This document shows, piece after piece, positions 23,759 to 31,684 of a stretch of DNA of 64,000 nt (the stretch's first letter is position 1; each line of letters starts with the position of its first letter). The notes beneath the pieces are model-generated. The model did no database searches and had not been told where the DNA came from. It saw only the letters and a program-made list of their open reading frames with translations. The DNA is taken from NCBI RefSeq assembly GCF_003402535.2, contig NZ_AP025173.1, positions 62,001-126,000 of the forward strand, read 5' to 3'. The position numbers and the translations under genes are program-made. Source of the DNA: Cupriavidus sp. P-10 (GTDB lineage: Bacteria; Pseudomonadota; Gammaproteobacteria; Burkholderiales; Burkholderiaceae).

Positions 23759-24271
23759 ATGATTCTCTATCACGCCGGTCCGAAGTGGCTCCATGTTGAG
23801 GAAAGTGCCATGACCCGCACGGATCTGGCCAAGCGGTTGTGCGAGAACCACCAGTTCACGCAATGCATGATGTATGAGCCGTTCGGCCGCGGCCGCGGCG
23901 CAGTGATTGCCAAGCGCGATCACATACTGGTCATGGCGATTGCCACCGACGGTGGCAACACCTGGTACTCCGTGGCACCGTCCAAGGAGCTGCAAGACGT
24001 TATCTGGTCTTTTTCGAACGGCTTTGCCGGACAGTGGAGCGCATTGGAGCTCAGGGCCATGACAGGCCTGGACGACTGGAAGGCGCTTCTGCAAATGGCC
24101 GGAGTTCAGTTTGCGGCGGCGGTGCGTTCGGTCGAACGCGCAATCGCGGGCCAGCCGGAGCAGGATGTGCCGGCCGCGGCCGAGATGCCGGTGTTTGATG
24201 GCGGCGCCATGGAGCTCCCGTCTGACTATCTCCACTCCTTTGGCGCGGAGGTCCTCGAATGCGCCCATTGA
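23759..24271 (+). CDS. Hypothetical protein between SbcD-like and SbcC-like genes
   Basis: A 170-residue protein starting MILYHAGPKWLHVEESAMTR. It is mixed alpha/beta, with a middle beta stretch (DHILVMAIATDGGNTWYSVAP) and helices (LRAMTGLDDWKALLQMAGVQ). No known domain. Its last 13 bases overlap the start of the SMC-like ATPase gene, so it is translationally coupled to it and may be a third subunit or regulator of that nuclease complex. An alternative start at 23810 (MTRTDLAKR) would trim 17 residues. Confidence 0.65.
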   Translation: MILYHAGPKWLHVEESAMTRTDLAKRLCENHQFTQCMMYEPFGRGRGAVIAKRDHILVMAIATDGGNTWYSVAPSKELQDVIWSFSNGFAGQWSALELRAMTGLDDWKALLQMAGVQFAAAVRSVERAIAGQPEQDVPAAAEMPVFDGGAMELPSDYLHSFGAEVLECAH

Positions 24272-26586
24272 AACTGACCCTCGCCGGCTTCCACGGTATC
24301 CGCGATGGCATGCACCGGGACAGCGTTACGGTGGATCTGACCGATCTGCCGGCTGGCCTGATTGCAATTGTCGGCCCCAACGGCGCCGGCAAGACCACGA
24401 TCATGGACAACCTGCATCCGTATCCGCTCATGCCGAGCCACGCAACGAAGATGTCGGCCGACGCTTTCTCGTACTGGGACCACCTCTGTGCCCCGCGCGC
24501 GGAGAAGGACCTGGAATGGGAGCACGGCGGCAAGGTTTACCGGTCGGCATTCGCGTTTCGCAACCCGGGCAAGAGCCGCAAGGCGGAGTACTACCTGTTC
24601 GAGAAGAGCGCGACGGGCGACTGGAGCCCGGTGCAACTGTCTGACGGCACCGTTTCCGATGGCAAGGCCGACACGTACGGCCGCTGCCTTGACTCGGTTC
24701 TGGGATCGGCCGAAGCCTTCTTCACCAGTGTGTTTTCCGCGCAGAACCGGCGGCCGCTGGCAAGCTACCAGCCCGCCGAGATCAAGAAGCTGCTCGCCGA
24801 GCTGCTCGGGATCGATCACCTGCGCGAGCTGTCCGCGAAAGCGGGCGACGTGGCCAAGGCGCTGAGCCGTGCTCTGGATGGGCTGCAGCGGGATGTACTT
24901 GTGCTGTCTGGCAAGCGCGACACCGTGGCAGCGATGACCAGGGAGATTCAGGAGATCGACCAGGCCCTTGCTGCTGAGCGGACGCATCGTACGGAGCGGC
25001 TCAACCGTGGCAGCAAGCTGGAGCAGGAACGCGCCACGCTGGCTGCCAAGCAGGCGGCATCGGCCGGCACTGAAGCCCGGTTGCGCGAGTTGCATCAGCG
25101 CAAGCGGGAGTTGATGGCACGTGGCCAGCAGCTTGCCATGGACGATCGCACGGCGATTGCGAAGGCGACTGCGCGGCAGCGGGACCTTGAGCATACCCTG
25201 GCGACGAGCCAGGCAACCCTTGCGCAATCCGAGGCGATCACCGCCGCGGGCGCGCAACAAGATGGCGTGCAGATGGCCCTTGGCCGTCGGCAAGCGGAAC
25301 TTGCCGAACGGCAGCGGGAGCTGGCCGAAGTCGAAGCGCTTGCGACGCGGCATGCGGGGCTGGTAAGTGAGCTGCGCGGGATGGAGCAGCGCGGCTCGGT
25401 GGCGGCACAGCTGGCGCGGACCCTCAAGGCCCAGACCGATGTCATGGATACCGTGCCTTGCAGCGGCCACCCAATGCACAGCCAGTGTCCGTTGCTTGCG
25501 CAAGCCCGCGAGGCCAAAGGCCAGTACGAAGCCCAGGCTATCGTGGTGACCAATCTGCGTACCAGCTACAGGGATAAGCAGGAAGCCCTGAGGCCAATGG
25601 ACGCGGCATTGCAGCGCCTGCCGGCGGCTCGTGAAGCGGTGGCATCCCTGCAGCGAGACATCGCGCGAGACAATCAGCAGCTTCAACGCCTGACTGCCCT
25701 GGCGGCTCAGAGACCGTTGCTTGACACCGCCGCCGCTGCGCTTGGGAAGGCACGGGGCGACCTGGCAGCCCTGGCGCAGGAGGAGACTGAACGGAAGGAC
25801 CGGCTCGTCCGGGATCTCCAGGATGTTGAATCCCAGCTGGCTGTGATGCAACGAGAGGTTGACACGCTGGCCGTAACCGATGTGACGGGCCTGATTGCGG
25901 ACCTCGACCGCGACATTGCGGGCGTCCGGGAAGGGGTCAGCGCGGCCGACGGCAAGATCGAAACATTGATCCGCCGTCAAAGTGCGCTGGCCACTGAACG
26001 TGACCGGATCGAGCGGGAGCTTGGTGGTTTGCCGGGGCTTGAGTCGCAGGTGCAACGCCTGTCCGACGAAATCGCGCAGTGGAAGCTGCTCGGCAAGGGG
26101 CTCGGCAACGACGGCGTGATCGCGTTGTCGATCGATGATGCGGGGCCAGCCATTACCGGCATCGTCAATGACTTGCTGCTCGCCTGCTATGGGCCGCGAT
26201 TCACAATCGCGATCCGGACGCAAACGACGCTGGCTAGCGGGGAAGCCCGGGAGGGGTTCTCGATTGCGGTACTGGATGCCGATAACGATAGCTCGAAGGA
26301 GTTTTCCGTGATCAGCGGCGGCCAGAAGGTGTGGATCAACGAATGCCTGACGCGCGGTATCGCCCTGTATCGGGCGCAACACGCGCGGCAGTCCTTTCAG
26401 ACGCTGTTCACTGATGAAGCGGACGGTCCGCTGGATCCGGAGCGCAAGCGCGCCTTCATGAAGATGAAGCGTGAAGTGTTGCGGGTTGGCGGATATGAAC
26501 GGGAATTCTTCATCTCCCAGACGCCGGAGCTGGTTGATGAGGCCGATGGCATGATCGACGTCACGGCGCTTGCTGCCGGGGCGTAA
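24259..26586 (+). CDS. SbcC/Rad50-like SMC ATPase
   Basis: A 775-residue protein. The N-terminus carries Walker A VGPNGAGKTT (about residues 37-46) in the SbcC context. Long coiled coils at about 210-360 and 410-560 flank a Cys-containing turn (VPCSGHPMHSQCPLL, about 399-413) that may be the zinc hook. The C-terminus has the ABC signature ISGGQKVWINE (about 684-694) and Walker B with catalytic residue (LFTDEADGPLD, about 715-725). Shorter than E. coli SbcC (about 1050), in line with compact plasmid or phage versions. With the nuclease at 22182 it should process DNA ends or hairpins. Confidence 0.82.
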   Translation: MRPLKLTLAGFHGIRDGMHRDSVTVDLTDLPAGLIAIVGPNGAGKTTIMDNLHPYPLMPSHATKMSADAFSYWDHLCAPRAEKDLEWEHGGKVYRSAFAFRNPGKSRKAEYYLFEKSATGDWSPVQLSDGTVSDGKADTYGRCLDSVLGSAEAFFTSVFSAQNRRPLASYQPAEIKKLLAELLGIDHLRELSAKAGDVAKALSRALDGLQRDVLVLSGKRDTVAAMTREIQEIDQALAAERTHRTERLNRGSKLEQERATLAAKQAASAGTEARLRELHQRKRELMARGQQLAMDDRTAIAKATARQRDLEHTLATSQATLAQSEAITAAGAQQDGVQMALGRRQAELAERQRELAEVEALATRHAGLVSELRGMEQRGSVAAQLARTLKAQTDVMDTVPCSGHPMHSQCPLLAQAREAKGQYEAQAIVVTNLRTSYRDKQEALRPMDAALQRLPAAREAVASLQRDIARDNQQLQRLTALAAQRPLLDTAAAALGKARGDLAALAQEETERKDRLVRDLQDVESQLAVMQREVDTLAVTDVTGLIADLDRDIAGVREGVSAADGKIETLIRRQSALATERDRIERELGGLPGLESQVQRLSDEIAQWKLLGKGLGNDGVIALSIDDAGPAITGIVNDLLLACYGPRFTIAIRTQTTLASGEAREGFSIAVLDADNDSSKEFSVISGGQKVWINECLTRGIALYRAQHARQSFQTLFTDEADGPLDPERKRAFMKMKREVLRVGGYEREFFISQTPELVDEADGMIDVTALAAGA

Positions 26587-26610
26587 TCGCCTTCTCTATT
26601 TCAATCCATG

Positions 26611-26637
26611 GCCGGTTCCGAAAGGGACCGGCTTTTC
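26611..26637 (+). terminator. Intrinsic terminator after the SbcC-like gene
   Basis: GCCGGTTCC (26611-26619)-gaaa-GGGACCGGC (26624-26632) with four T residues after it. It marks the end of the large backbone transcript before the small-gene module. Confidence 0.65.
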
Positions 26638-26738
26638 CATTTCTTCTGACAGAAAACTGGAGCAACCATGGGTGAGGGGCCCAGCTTTCATAGCTCGGAC
26701 GGCTCCAAGGCGGCATGGGAGAGCCGTGTGCTATTCTT

Positions 26739-26754
26739 GGTGCACAAGTGCACC
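26739..26754. promoter_or_regulatory. Operator palindrome 1 (GGTGCAC-aa-GTGCACC)
   Basis: A perfect 7+2+7 palindrome 13 bases before the start codon at 26768. An equal palindrome lies right after that gene (27005). Placement suggests binding by a small regulator, possibly the gene between them. Confidence 0.6.
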
Positions 26755-26767
26755 TAAGCGCGAAGTT

Positions 26768-27001
26768 ATGAACGAAGTCAAAGAGGATAACGGCGCGGAG
26801 CTGCGTGCGCTGATCGTGCAAGCCGGCATCACCCAGGTGGAAGCGCTGGCGTTGGTCAACAAGGGGCAAGCCTTTCCGATTTCCCTGTCCACTTGGAAAT
26901 CATATCTGGCAGCACCGGACAGTACGCGGCGGCGTAATTGCCCGGATGCGGTCATCAATCACGCCAGGAAGACGATCGGGAAGCCAAGCGAGCGCGCTTG
27001 A
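26768..27001 (+). CDS. Small putative DNA-binding protein flanked by twin operators
   Basis: A 77-residue protein starting MNEVKEDNGAELRALIVQAG. Residues 15-60 (AGITQVEALALVNKGQAFPISLSTWKSYL) could form a helix-turn-helix, and the C-terminus is basic (HARKTIGKPSERA). Identical-arm palindromes GGTGCAC-N2-GTGCACC lie 13 bases upstream and 3 bases downstream, so autoregulation and control of the following DUF29 gene is the simplest reading. The ribosome binding site is weak (GCGAAG). Confidence 0.6.
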   Translation: MNEVKEDNGAELRALIVQAGITQVEALALVNKGQAFPISLSTWKSYLAAPDSTRRRNCPDAVINHARKTIGKPSERA

Positions 27002-27004
27002 CGT

Positions 27005-27020
27005 GGTGCACGTGTGCACC
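27005..27020. promoter_or_regulatory. Operator palindrome 2 (GGTGCAC-gt-GTGCACC)
   Basis: The second copy has the same 7-base arms as 26739-26754 and only the two central bases differ. It lies 30 bases before the start of the DUF29 gene, a position to repress it. Confidence 0.6.
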
Positions 27021-27050
27021 TGGCATTAAGCCACATTTGATGGAGCCGTC

Positions 27051-27488
27051 ATGGGTACGGCCTATGAGAAGGATGTGGTGGCCTGGGCAGGCGAGCAGGC
27101 CGCACTGCTGCGTGGGGGCAAGCTGTCGGCCATCGACGTTCGGCACATTGCAGACGAGATCGAGGACGTGGGCAAGAGCGAACAACGCGAATTGGCAAGC
27201 CGCATGTCCGTGCTGCTGGCGCACCTGCTGAAGTGGCAGTTTCAGCCTTCCCGCCGCAGCAAGAGTTGGCAGTTCAACATTCGCACACAGCGCAAGGAAG
27301 TTGCCTACGTGCTGAATGAAGCCCCAAGCTTGCGGGGTAAGTTCAGCGATGCTGCGTGGCTCGACATCGTATGGTCAAAGGCCCGCAGCATCGCGAGCAA
27401 TGAGACCGGCCTGGATCTCGATGTCTTCCCGGAAGCGTTGCCTTGGGCTGTTGATGACGTGCTCTCGCAAGATTTCCACCCTGAATAA
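27051..27488 (+). CDS. DUF29-family protein
   Basis: A 145-residue protein with the DUF29 pattern: YEKDVVAWAGEQAALLRGGK, DVRHIADEIEDVGKSEQREL, LLAHLLKWQFQPSRRSKSW, and the late DDVLSQDFHPE. DUF29 is a helical family common in bacteria and often near toxin or mobile genes; its function is not known. It starts ATG 27051 after GGAGCCGTC and follows operator palindrome 2. It is the first of several short genes on the plus strand. Confidence 0.75.
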   Translation: MGTAYEKDVVAWAGEQAALLRGGKLSAIDVRHIADEIEDVGKSEQRELASRMSVLLAHLLKWQFQPSRRSKSWQFNIRTQRKEVAYVLNEAPSLRGKFSDAAWLDIVWSKARSIASNETGLDLDVFPEALPWAVDDVLSQDFHPE

Positions 27489-27502
27489 CGGAAAAGCAAA
27501 GC

Positions 27503-27682
27503 ATGGCACAGACCCTCGATGCTTTCATCGCCGAGCTGCGCAGCGATGTGGAGCGATTCGAGCAGGCTTACCGCGCGCGCGTGGTTGAGAAGCCGGATCA
27601 GTATCCGCTGAGCCTGCCGGATGGCCAGGAAGGGTTGTGGTTCGAGTTCTTCTTGGACTTCGTGACCAACGATAACGTTTGA
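27503..27682 (+). CDS. Small acidic hypothetical protein, 59 residues
   Basis: ATG 27503 follows GGAAAAGCAAAGC, 14 bases after the DUF29 stop. The product begins MAQTLDAFIAELRSDVERFE, a helix with DxxxF spacing, and ends with an acidic aromatic patch (WFEFFLDFVTNDNV). It resembles a small antitoxin-like or adaptor protein in size and charge but has no recognised domain. The next gene starts 13 bases later. Confidence 0.5.
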   Translation: MAQTLDAFIAELRSDVERFEQAYRARVVEKPDQYPLSLPDGQEGLWFEFFLDFVTNDNV

Positions 27683-27695
27683 GACGGAAAAGAAA

Positions 27696-28166
27696 TTGAA
27701 CAACGTCATCCTGACACCGGCGATAGTGGCAGCTCTTGTGAGCGACTGTCTTGGAACAGTGAAGGTTCTTGGAATCGTTGGTCGGTGCCGAACGGGAAAG
27801 ACCTTGTCGTTGAAGCAGTGGACGGAAGAAACACGTGCACAAGATGGCTTGCGAGTTGCGTATGCCGACAGCCAGACGCTACTGATGAGTGAGAAGGTTG
27901 AGGTCGATTTCGAAGGCAAGGTGCGGGGTGCTACGGTAGGTCACTACCCGATGTTCGATTTTAACGGTGCTGATATTGTGGTCGTGGATGAGCCGCTGCA
28001 GAACCGGGAACTTGTGGAGAGGCTGTTTGCACACGTCGATCCCAGCGGGGGCGCTTTCATGCACCGGCTGATGGTACTGCCACTCCAGACTGAGGATTCC
28101 ATTGAGCGCTTTGGCATCCCACGTTCGGCGGTTCGGCTGTACTCGGTCGCCGGTCTGCCGCTCTAA
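27696..28166 (+). CDS. Small P-loop protein
   Basis: A 156-residue protein with a clear P-loop GRCRTGKT near residues 29-36 and a Walker B-like DIVVVDEPL near 93-101, so an ATPase fold is likely. It starts with TTG at 27696 behind GACGGAAAAG; no in-frame ATG is near. It is too short for an AAA+ or ABC protein with extra domains. The partner genes around it (DUF29, 59- and 92-residue proteins) suggest a small accessory cassette of unknown role. Confidence 0.6.
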   Translation: MNNVILTPAIVAALVSDCLGTVKVLGIVGRCRTGKTLSLKQWTEETRAQDGLRVAYADSQTLLMSEKVEVDFEGKVRGATVGHYPMFDFNGADIVVVDEPLQNRELVERLFAHVDPSGGAFMHRLMVLPLQTEDSIERFGIPRSAVRLYSVAGLPL

Positions 28167-28181
28167 CATAGGAAAAGAGCG

Positions 28182-28460
28182 ATGCTCCTGCACTACGAGA
28201 CCGAAGCCGATGCGCACGCGGCGGCGATGCGATTGCGCGCCATGGGGCCACATGCGCGGCGGCTACTCGAAGAGTGCGTGGAAACGCAGGAACTGAAGCG
28301 CAAGAAGGTATCAGCTGCGGCGCAGATGCTGTCCGACTCCGGTTTCATTTTCATCCGGGACAGCGGCGATATGTGGCAAGCAGAAGTCACGCTCAGTCCA
28401 TCGCTGGCAGGGGAGGAAGCACTAGAGGCTCTAGAGTGGAACGAAGAGCGCTTGCGATGA
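28182..28460 (+). CDS. Hypothetical protein, 92 residues
   Basis: It starts MLLHYETEADAHAAAMRLRA with GGAAAAGAGC before it. It is helical at first, then beta (SGFIFIRDSGDMWQAEVTL), and ends acidic (ALEALEWNEERLR). The stop overlaps a following ATG (ATGA). Not recognised; part of the same short-gene run. Confidence 0.55.
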   Translation: MLLHYETEADAHAAAMRLRAMGPHARRLLEECVETQELKRKKVSAAAQMLSDSGFIFIRDSGDMWQAEVTLSPSLAGEEALEALEWNEERLR

Positions 28461-28540
28461 CGATGCTGCGATCGAAGCCGATGTACCGCGAAACGGATAA
28501 GAGCAATGGGTGCGAGCGATGGATTGGATGTGGGGGATGA
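28457..28540 (+). CDS. Very short ORF coupled to the previous gene
   Basis: Twenty-seven codons with an ATGA overlap (MTMLRSKPMYRETD...GCERWIGCGG). It may be a truncated remnant of a longer gene because the following 260 bases show no frame. Weak support. Confidence 0.25.
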   Translation: MTMLRSKPMYRETDKSNGCERWIGCGG

Positions 28541-28802
28541 GTTAGAAGCGAAAGCGACATCTAGGACTGGAGTCGAAGACGGTAAGCCCGTATTGCTCCA
28601 CAAGGGGGGCAAACACTACAAAGTCGTTTTCTGTGGGCCACCACGGTTGTAGTCGTCGATGAGACGGGGACCAAGCAATGAGATTGATCGCGTGGATGCC
28701 TTCCTTACGACCTTCCATTGGCATCTGTTGGAGGTTGGGTCGCGCATGCACAGCAGTTGAGGCTCATGATGTTCGAGGAGCCAGAGCTGCCGCCGCCTGA
28801 GC
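28541..28802. other. Stretch without a recognisable gene
   Basis: No convincing frame, promoter or repeat is seen. Short codon-like stretches in different frames suggest degraded coding sequence after the small-gene run. Confidence 0.4.
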
Positions 28803-28979
28803 GTGTGCCGCGTCAAGACGCAATTGGAAGCGGCGCAGGCCGCATTTGATCGGGCGGTACGGGAACACGGTGCCGATTCCTGCGTCGAGCTTCAATTCAT
28901 GGCGGAGGTCCTCGCGCCGGTGCCGGATCTGCTACTGCGCTCCCGGTATCGCGCGGCTGTCCTGAAGCAGCGCGGTTGA
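28803..28979 (+). CDS. Possible short helical protein or remnant, 58 residues
   Basis: From a GTG at 28803 the frame reads VCRVKTQLEAAQAAFDRAVR and continues as an amphipathic helix rich in Ala, Leu and Arg, ending LLLRSRYRAAVLKQRG. An ATG at 28769 begins MFEEPELPPPERVP in another frame, so a single frameshift could join them into a 70-residue protein. Either a real small gene or a frameshifted remnant. The bases from 28980 to 29100 hold nothing recognised. Confidence 0.3.
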   Translation: MCRVKTQLEAAQAAFDRAVREHGADSCVELQFMAEVLAPVPDLLLRSRYRAAVLKQRG

Positions 28980-29100
28980 CAGGAAAAGGGGCAAGCGCGA
29001 CGAGCGGCTCACGGCAAACACCAGTTCAGGTTGACGGCGAGACTATCGTAAGCGCTCGTTTGAGCACACCAACACCAGTTAGCGCTGGGTATTGAGACGG

Positions 29101-29655
29101 CTACTGACTCTCCAAAGATTTTGTAGAAGCCACAACTTTCCGACTTTGGATCGTCATTCGTGTAGGCGTGCCGTCAATCGCGCGTGCTGCTTGCCCCGTT
29201 GAAGAGTGAGGCGATCCCACGGGGCGGCAATGCTGAATAACGCTGGCGTTGGATCCCCCGATCTTGACTGCCGACTCATCTCCTTTGGCCTCGTCTTCAA
29301 AATTCGACGTCGCACGCAGCTTGTCCAGCACTTCCCGATAGTTGTCATGCAGTTCCGGCCAGTCCTCGCCAGGCTCTAGTGCTGCTGGATCAAGCCGACC
29401 GGAGACCACTGCCAGGCGCACCGCGGGATGGCGGTGTCCGACTTTCGCCAGCCATCCAGCGCACGCGAACTCCTCTCCTTGCCGGGATTGATGACACGCA
29501 AAGATACTGGCTCCAAAGTCCGGCCCCATGCCCCGGTGGTCAGGGCATGTATCAGCCAGCTTTTCGGCCAGCTCGAGATCGAAGTTTGGAATGTCTCCCG
29601 CACCCGCAGCGCGACGCCAGGGACACGATGCACAAGGTTTGCCTGGTGTTTTCAT
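29101..29655 (-). CDS. DUF6283-like cysteine-rich small protein
   Basis: A 184-residue protein. The N-terminus MKTPGKPCASCPWRRAAGAG has the CxxCPWR motif, followed by ELAEKLADTCPDHRGMGPDFG, FACHQSRQGEEFACAGWL. This spacing of Cys and His is typical of the DUF6283 family I recall from plasmids and phages, likely a metal-binding fold. The family usually ends near residue 125; the last 55 residues here (GDESAVKIGG...) look unlike it and may be a read-through or fused tail. It follows the HEAGH protein gene by 16 bases on the same strand. Confidence 0.6.
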   Translation of the reverse strand: MKTPGKPCASCPWRRAAGAGDIPNFDLELAEKLADTCPDHRGMGPDFGASIFACHQSRQGEEFACAGWLAKVGHRHPAVRLAVVSGRLDPAALEPGEDWPELHDNYREVLDKLRATSNFEDEAKGDESAVKIGGSNASVIQHCRPVGSPHSSTGQAARAIDGTPTRMTIQSRKVVASTKSLESQ

Positions 29656-29671
29656 AGTTCAACTCTTGCCC

Positions 29672-30277
29672 TTACTCTCCAGCTGGGACGTACTCCGGAA
29701 ATCCAACTTCTTGCGTCCAGAAATGCAGGCGCGGCCAGGCAGCGACACCGTTACGCTCGCGAATCGCGCAAAAGCCGGCGTGAGCGAGTCCGTGTACTCC
29801 AATGTAGGCGCGCATCTGCAGCGCCAGCCGGATTGCCTCACCATCACCACCGTACTCGTCGTCTCGAACAATCTCTTCGCCGGGCAGCCCCAATTCGGTA
29901 CCCGCTGCCCAAGCCCATGCAGTGGCTTCTGGATCCGAGCATTGAATGACTGCACGATAGAGGGGATCGTCCGGATACACACCTGCCTCATCGACGACCT
30001 TCAGCATTTCGCGATGACCTGCATAGAGGTTTCCGTTCATAAGTGATCGGAAGCGCCGTGGTGTAATGGCCAGATGCCCCGCTTCGTGCAGAATTGTCGA
30101 AATCCGGCACGCAGGATCTACATGTAGCGCACCCTGCGCGATGCAGCATCCTTCGGAGAAGCCGGTTGCGCCGTCTTCGTATCGGGCAGGAACCCCGATT
30201 CCATTGAGGAAATGCATCACCCTGTCACGCGTTTCCGGGGCGTCAATTTGATAGTCCGGTGACAAGCTTGTCCGCAT
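29672..30277 (-). CDS. Putative zinc metalloprotease (HEAGH), 201 residues
   Basis: Residues about 63-69 read LHEAGHL, an HExxH zinc site, in a short soluble protein starting MRTSLSPDYQIDAPETRDRV. Downstream acidic residues (DDPLYRAVIQCSDPEATAWAW) could supply a third ligand. This layout resembles small HExxH proteins on phages and ICEs; ImmA-type peptidase activity is possible but not shown. GGGGAAGAG lies before the ATG. It is followed by the DUF6283-like gene as an operon. Confidence 0.55.
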   Translation of the reverse strand: MRTSLSPDYQIDAPETRDRVMHFLNGIGVPARYEDGATGFSEGCCIAQGALHVDPACRISTILHEAGHLAITPRRFRSLMNGNLYAGHREMLKVVDEAGVYPDDPLYRAVIQCSDPEATAWAWAAGTELGLPGEEIVRDDEYGGDGEAIRLALQMRAYIGVHGLAHAGFCAIRERNGVAAWPRLHFWTQEVGFPEYVPAGE

Positions 30278-30434
30278 AAGTGATTCTCTTCCCCCCGCCG
30301 AATTTGCTTACCTGGACCGTATTGTAGCCGGTAGAATCCCCTGTCAAGCGAACCGCTTTTAGCCGTTCGAGTGGCCGCATTTCCGACAGTTCAAACACCG
30401 TGTAGCGGGTCAATATAGGTCCGCTGCCAGGCAA
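30243..30434 (-). CDS. Possible short gene overlapping the metalloprotease start
   Basis: Sixty-three codons (MPGSGPILTRYTVFELSEMR...KLVTGLSN) end 35 bases inside the next gene in another frame. Composition is plausible, but there is no clear ribosome binding site and no family. The bases 30435-30646 hold no recognised gene. Confidence 0.25.
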   Translation of the reverse strand: MPGSGPILTRYTVFELSEMRPLERLKAVRLTGDSTGYNTVQVSKFGGGKRITYADKLVTGLSN

Positions 30435-30646
30435 CGCACGACGTTGCGAGCGACTGTGGTCGACCGACGACGCTTACGCGAACGCGCCGGGATATGCGAC
30501 CGATTGGCGTTGGCACACGTTAAATCAGGCGCTATCGTGCAATGGCCGTCACGAACGGTGTCGCGCCGGATGATCCTTCCCTTGCCGCGTGCCGGGACTG
30601 ACTGCATAGAAAAGGCCATGGAACACATCGCGGGATCGCTACCGTG

Positions 30647-31051
30647 ATGGGCGACCCGACGTTTGAGCTTTGGCTTCCCCGTGACGACCGCACAGGCATG
30701 AGCGAGATGCAAGCTAAGCTAACGGAGCGCGAAGTCATCGACCATCTCTTTCGGATGGCGACGACGAGACTTCGATGGCACCTCCGAAATTTTGCCCTAC
30801 CCGTGTGGAAGGAATGGCGAAATCTGACTGAGTGCTTTGCGTTGTCTGATCACGTCTACACGCAGTATGGATGCCTGAAGGGGATGGGGCGCGATGAAAT
30901 CGCCCGGCGCACTTCATACAAGGATCGCCTCGGGCTAACCCTTGAGTACGACATCGATGCGTTGCGCTTGCGGAGGTGCTTTTCGAGGACCTGCCGGCAA
31001 CCGGGGCTGGCATGGCGGCAAGTTGCTACGCCGCAGCCCTCGCCCTTCTAA
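30647..31051 (+). CDS. Hypothetical protein, 134 residues
   Basis: It starts MGDPTFELWLPRDDRTGMSE. It contains an amphipathic helical core (VIDHLFRMATTRLRWHLRNF) and a basic Cys-containing tail. No domain recognised. GGGATCG is the only ribosome binding site-like sequence. The stop is 16 bases before a bidirectional terminator. Composition fits coding DNA, but support is modest. Confidence 0.4.
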   Translation: MGDPTFELWLPRDDRTGMSEMQAKLTEREVIDHLFRMATTRLRWHLRNFALPVWKEWRNLTECFALSDHVYTQYGCLKGMGRDEIARRTSYKDRLGLTLEYDIDALRLRRCFSRTCRQPGLAWRQVATPQPSPF

Positions 31052-31066
31052 GTAGGGATCCAATGC

Positions 31067-31102
31067 AAAAAAGCCCCGAAATCGCGAGTCGGGGCTTTTT
31101 TG
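31067..31102. terminator. Bidirectional intrinsic terminator
   Basis: AAAAAAGCCCCGA (31067-31079) pairs with TCGGGGCTTTTTT (31089-31101), an unbroken stem with A and T tracts on each side. It serves the HU-like gene on the minus strand and the plus-strand gene ending at 31051. Confidence 0.85.
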
Positions 31103-31121
31103 TTCGCGGGAATCGTCGCGA

Positions 31122-31553
31122 TTACGCTGCGGCGTCCTTCAGCTTCTTCAGCGGACGCACCTTGACCTTGACGCTGGCCGGCTTGGCCGCAAACCATTGT
31201 TCCTGGCCGGTGAACGGGTTCTTGCCGAACCGCTTCTTTGTGGCCGGCACCTGGATGGCCGCCACTTTGAACAGACCCGGCAGGGTGAATTCGCCGGCGC
31301 CCTTCTTATGGATCGCGCTCACCATGGTGTTTTCGAGGTGGGACAGCACAGTCTGAACGGTCTTCTTGTCCAGCTCGGTCTGGGTGACCAGGTGGGCGAG
31401 TAGGCTCGACTTGTTGAACGTGTCCTTCAGAGGCTTGGCGACCGGGGCGGCTGCGGCAGCCTTCTTGGCCGGAGCGGCCTTCTTTGCCGGAGCAGCTTTC
31501 TTTGCTGCGGTCTTCGTTGCAGTCTTTGCTACGGGTTTCGCTTTCGTGGCCAT
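31122..31553 (-). CDS. HU-family DNA-binding protein with Lys/Ala-rich N-terminal tail
   Basis: A 143-residue protein. The first 45 residues are repeated Ala/Lys blocks (KAAPAKK units), like histone H1-type tails. Residues 48-140 form the HU/IHF fold: NKSSLLAHLVTQTELDKKTVQ, LFKVAAIQVPATKKRFGKNP with the DNA-binding arm, and GQEQWFAAKPASVKVKVRP. It should bend and compact DNA. Such tailed HU proteins are typical of Burkholderiales. It is a single-gene unit with its own terminator at 31067-31102. Confidence 0.88.
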   Translation of the reverse strand: MATKAKPVAKTATKTAAKKAAPAKKAAPAKKAAAAAPVAKPLKDTFNKSSLLAHLVTQTELDKKTVQTVLSHLENTMVSAIHKKGAGEFTLPGLFKVAAIQVPATKKRFGKNPFTGQEQWFAAKPASVKVKVRPLKKLKDAAA

Positions 31554-31684
31554 AGTCGTGTCTGGTTAGAAAAAAATGCGCGCCTGTAAGCGATTTAGGG
31601 TGGCGCACCGGCGAAGAATAGCAAAAGCAGGCGCGTATGCAAGAGGGAGGGCCCGATATCGTGTGCGCGCCAAGGGTTGCTCGA

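Noticed and set aside
24226..26382. 718-codon open frame antisense to the SbcC-like gene
   Set aside because: It lies wholly over a well-supported SMC ATPase. Its composition (many Leu, Arg, Gln, His) is typical of a reverse-frame shadow.
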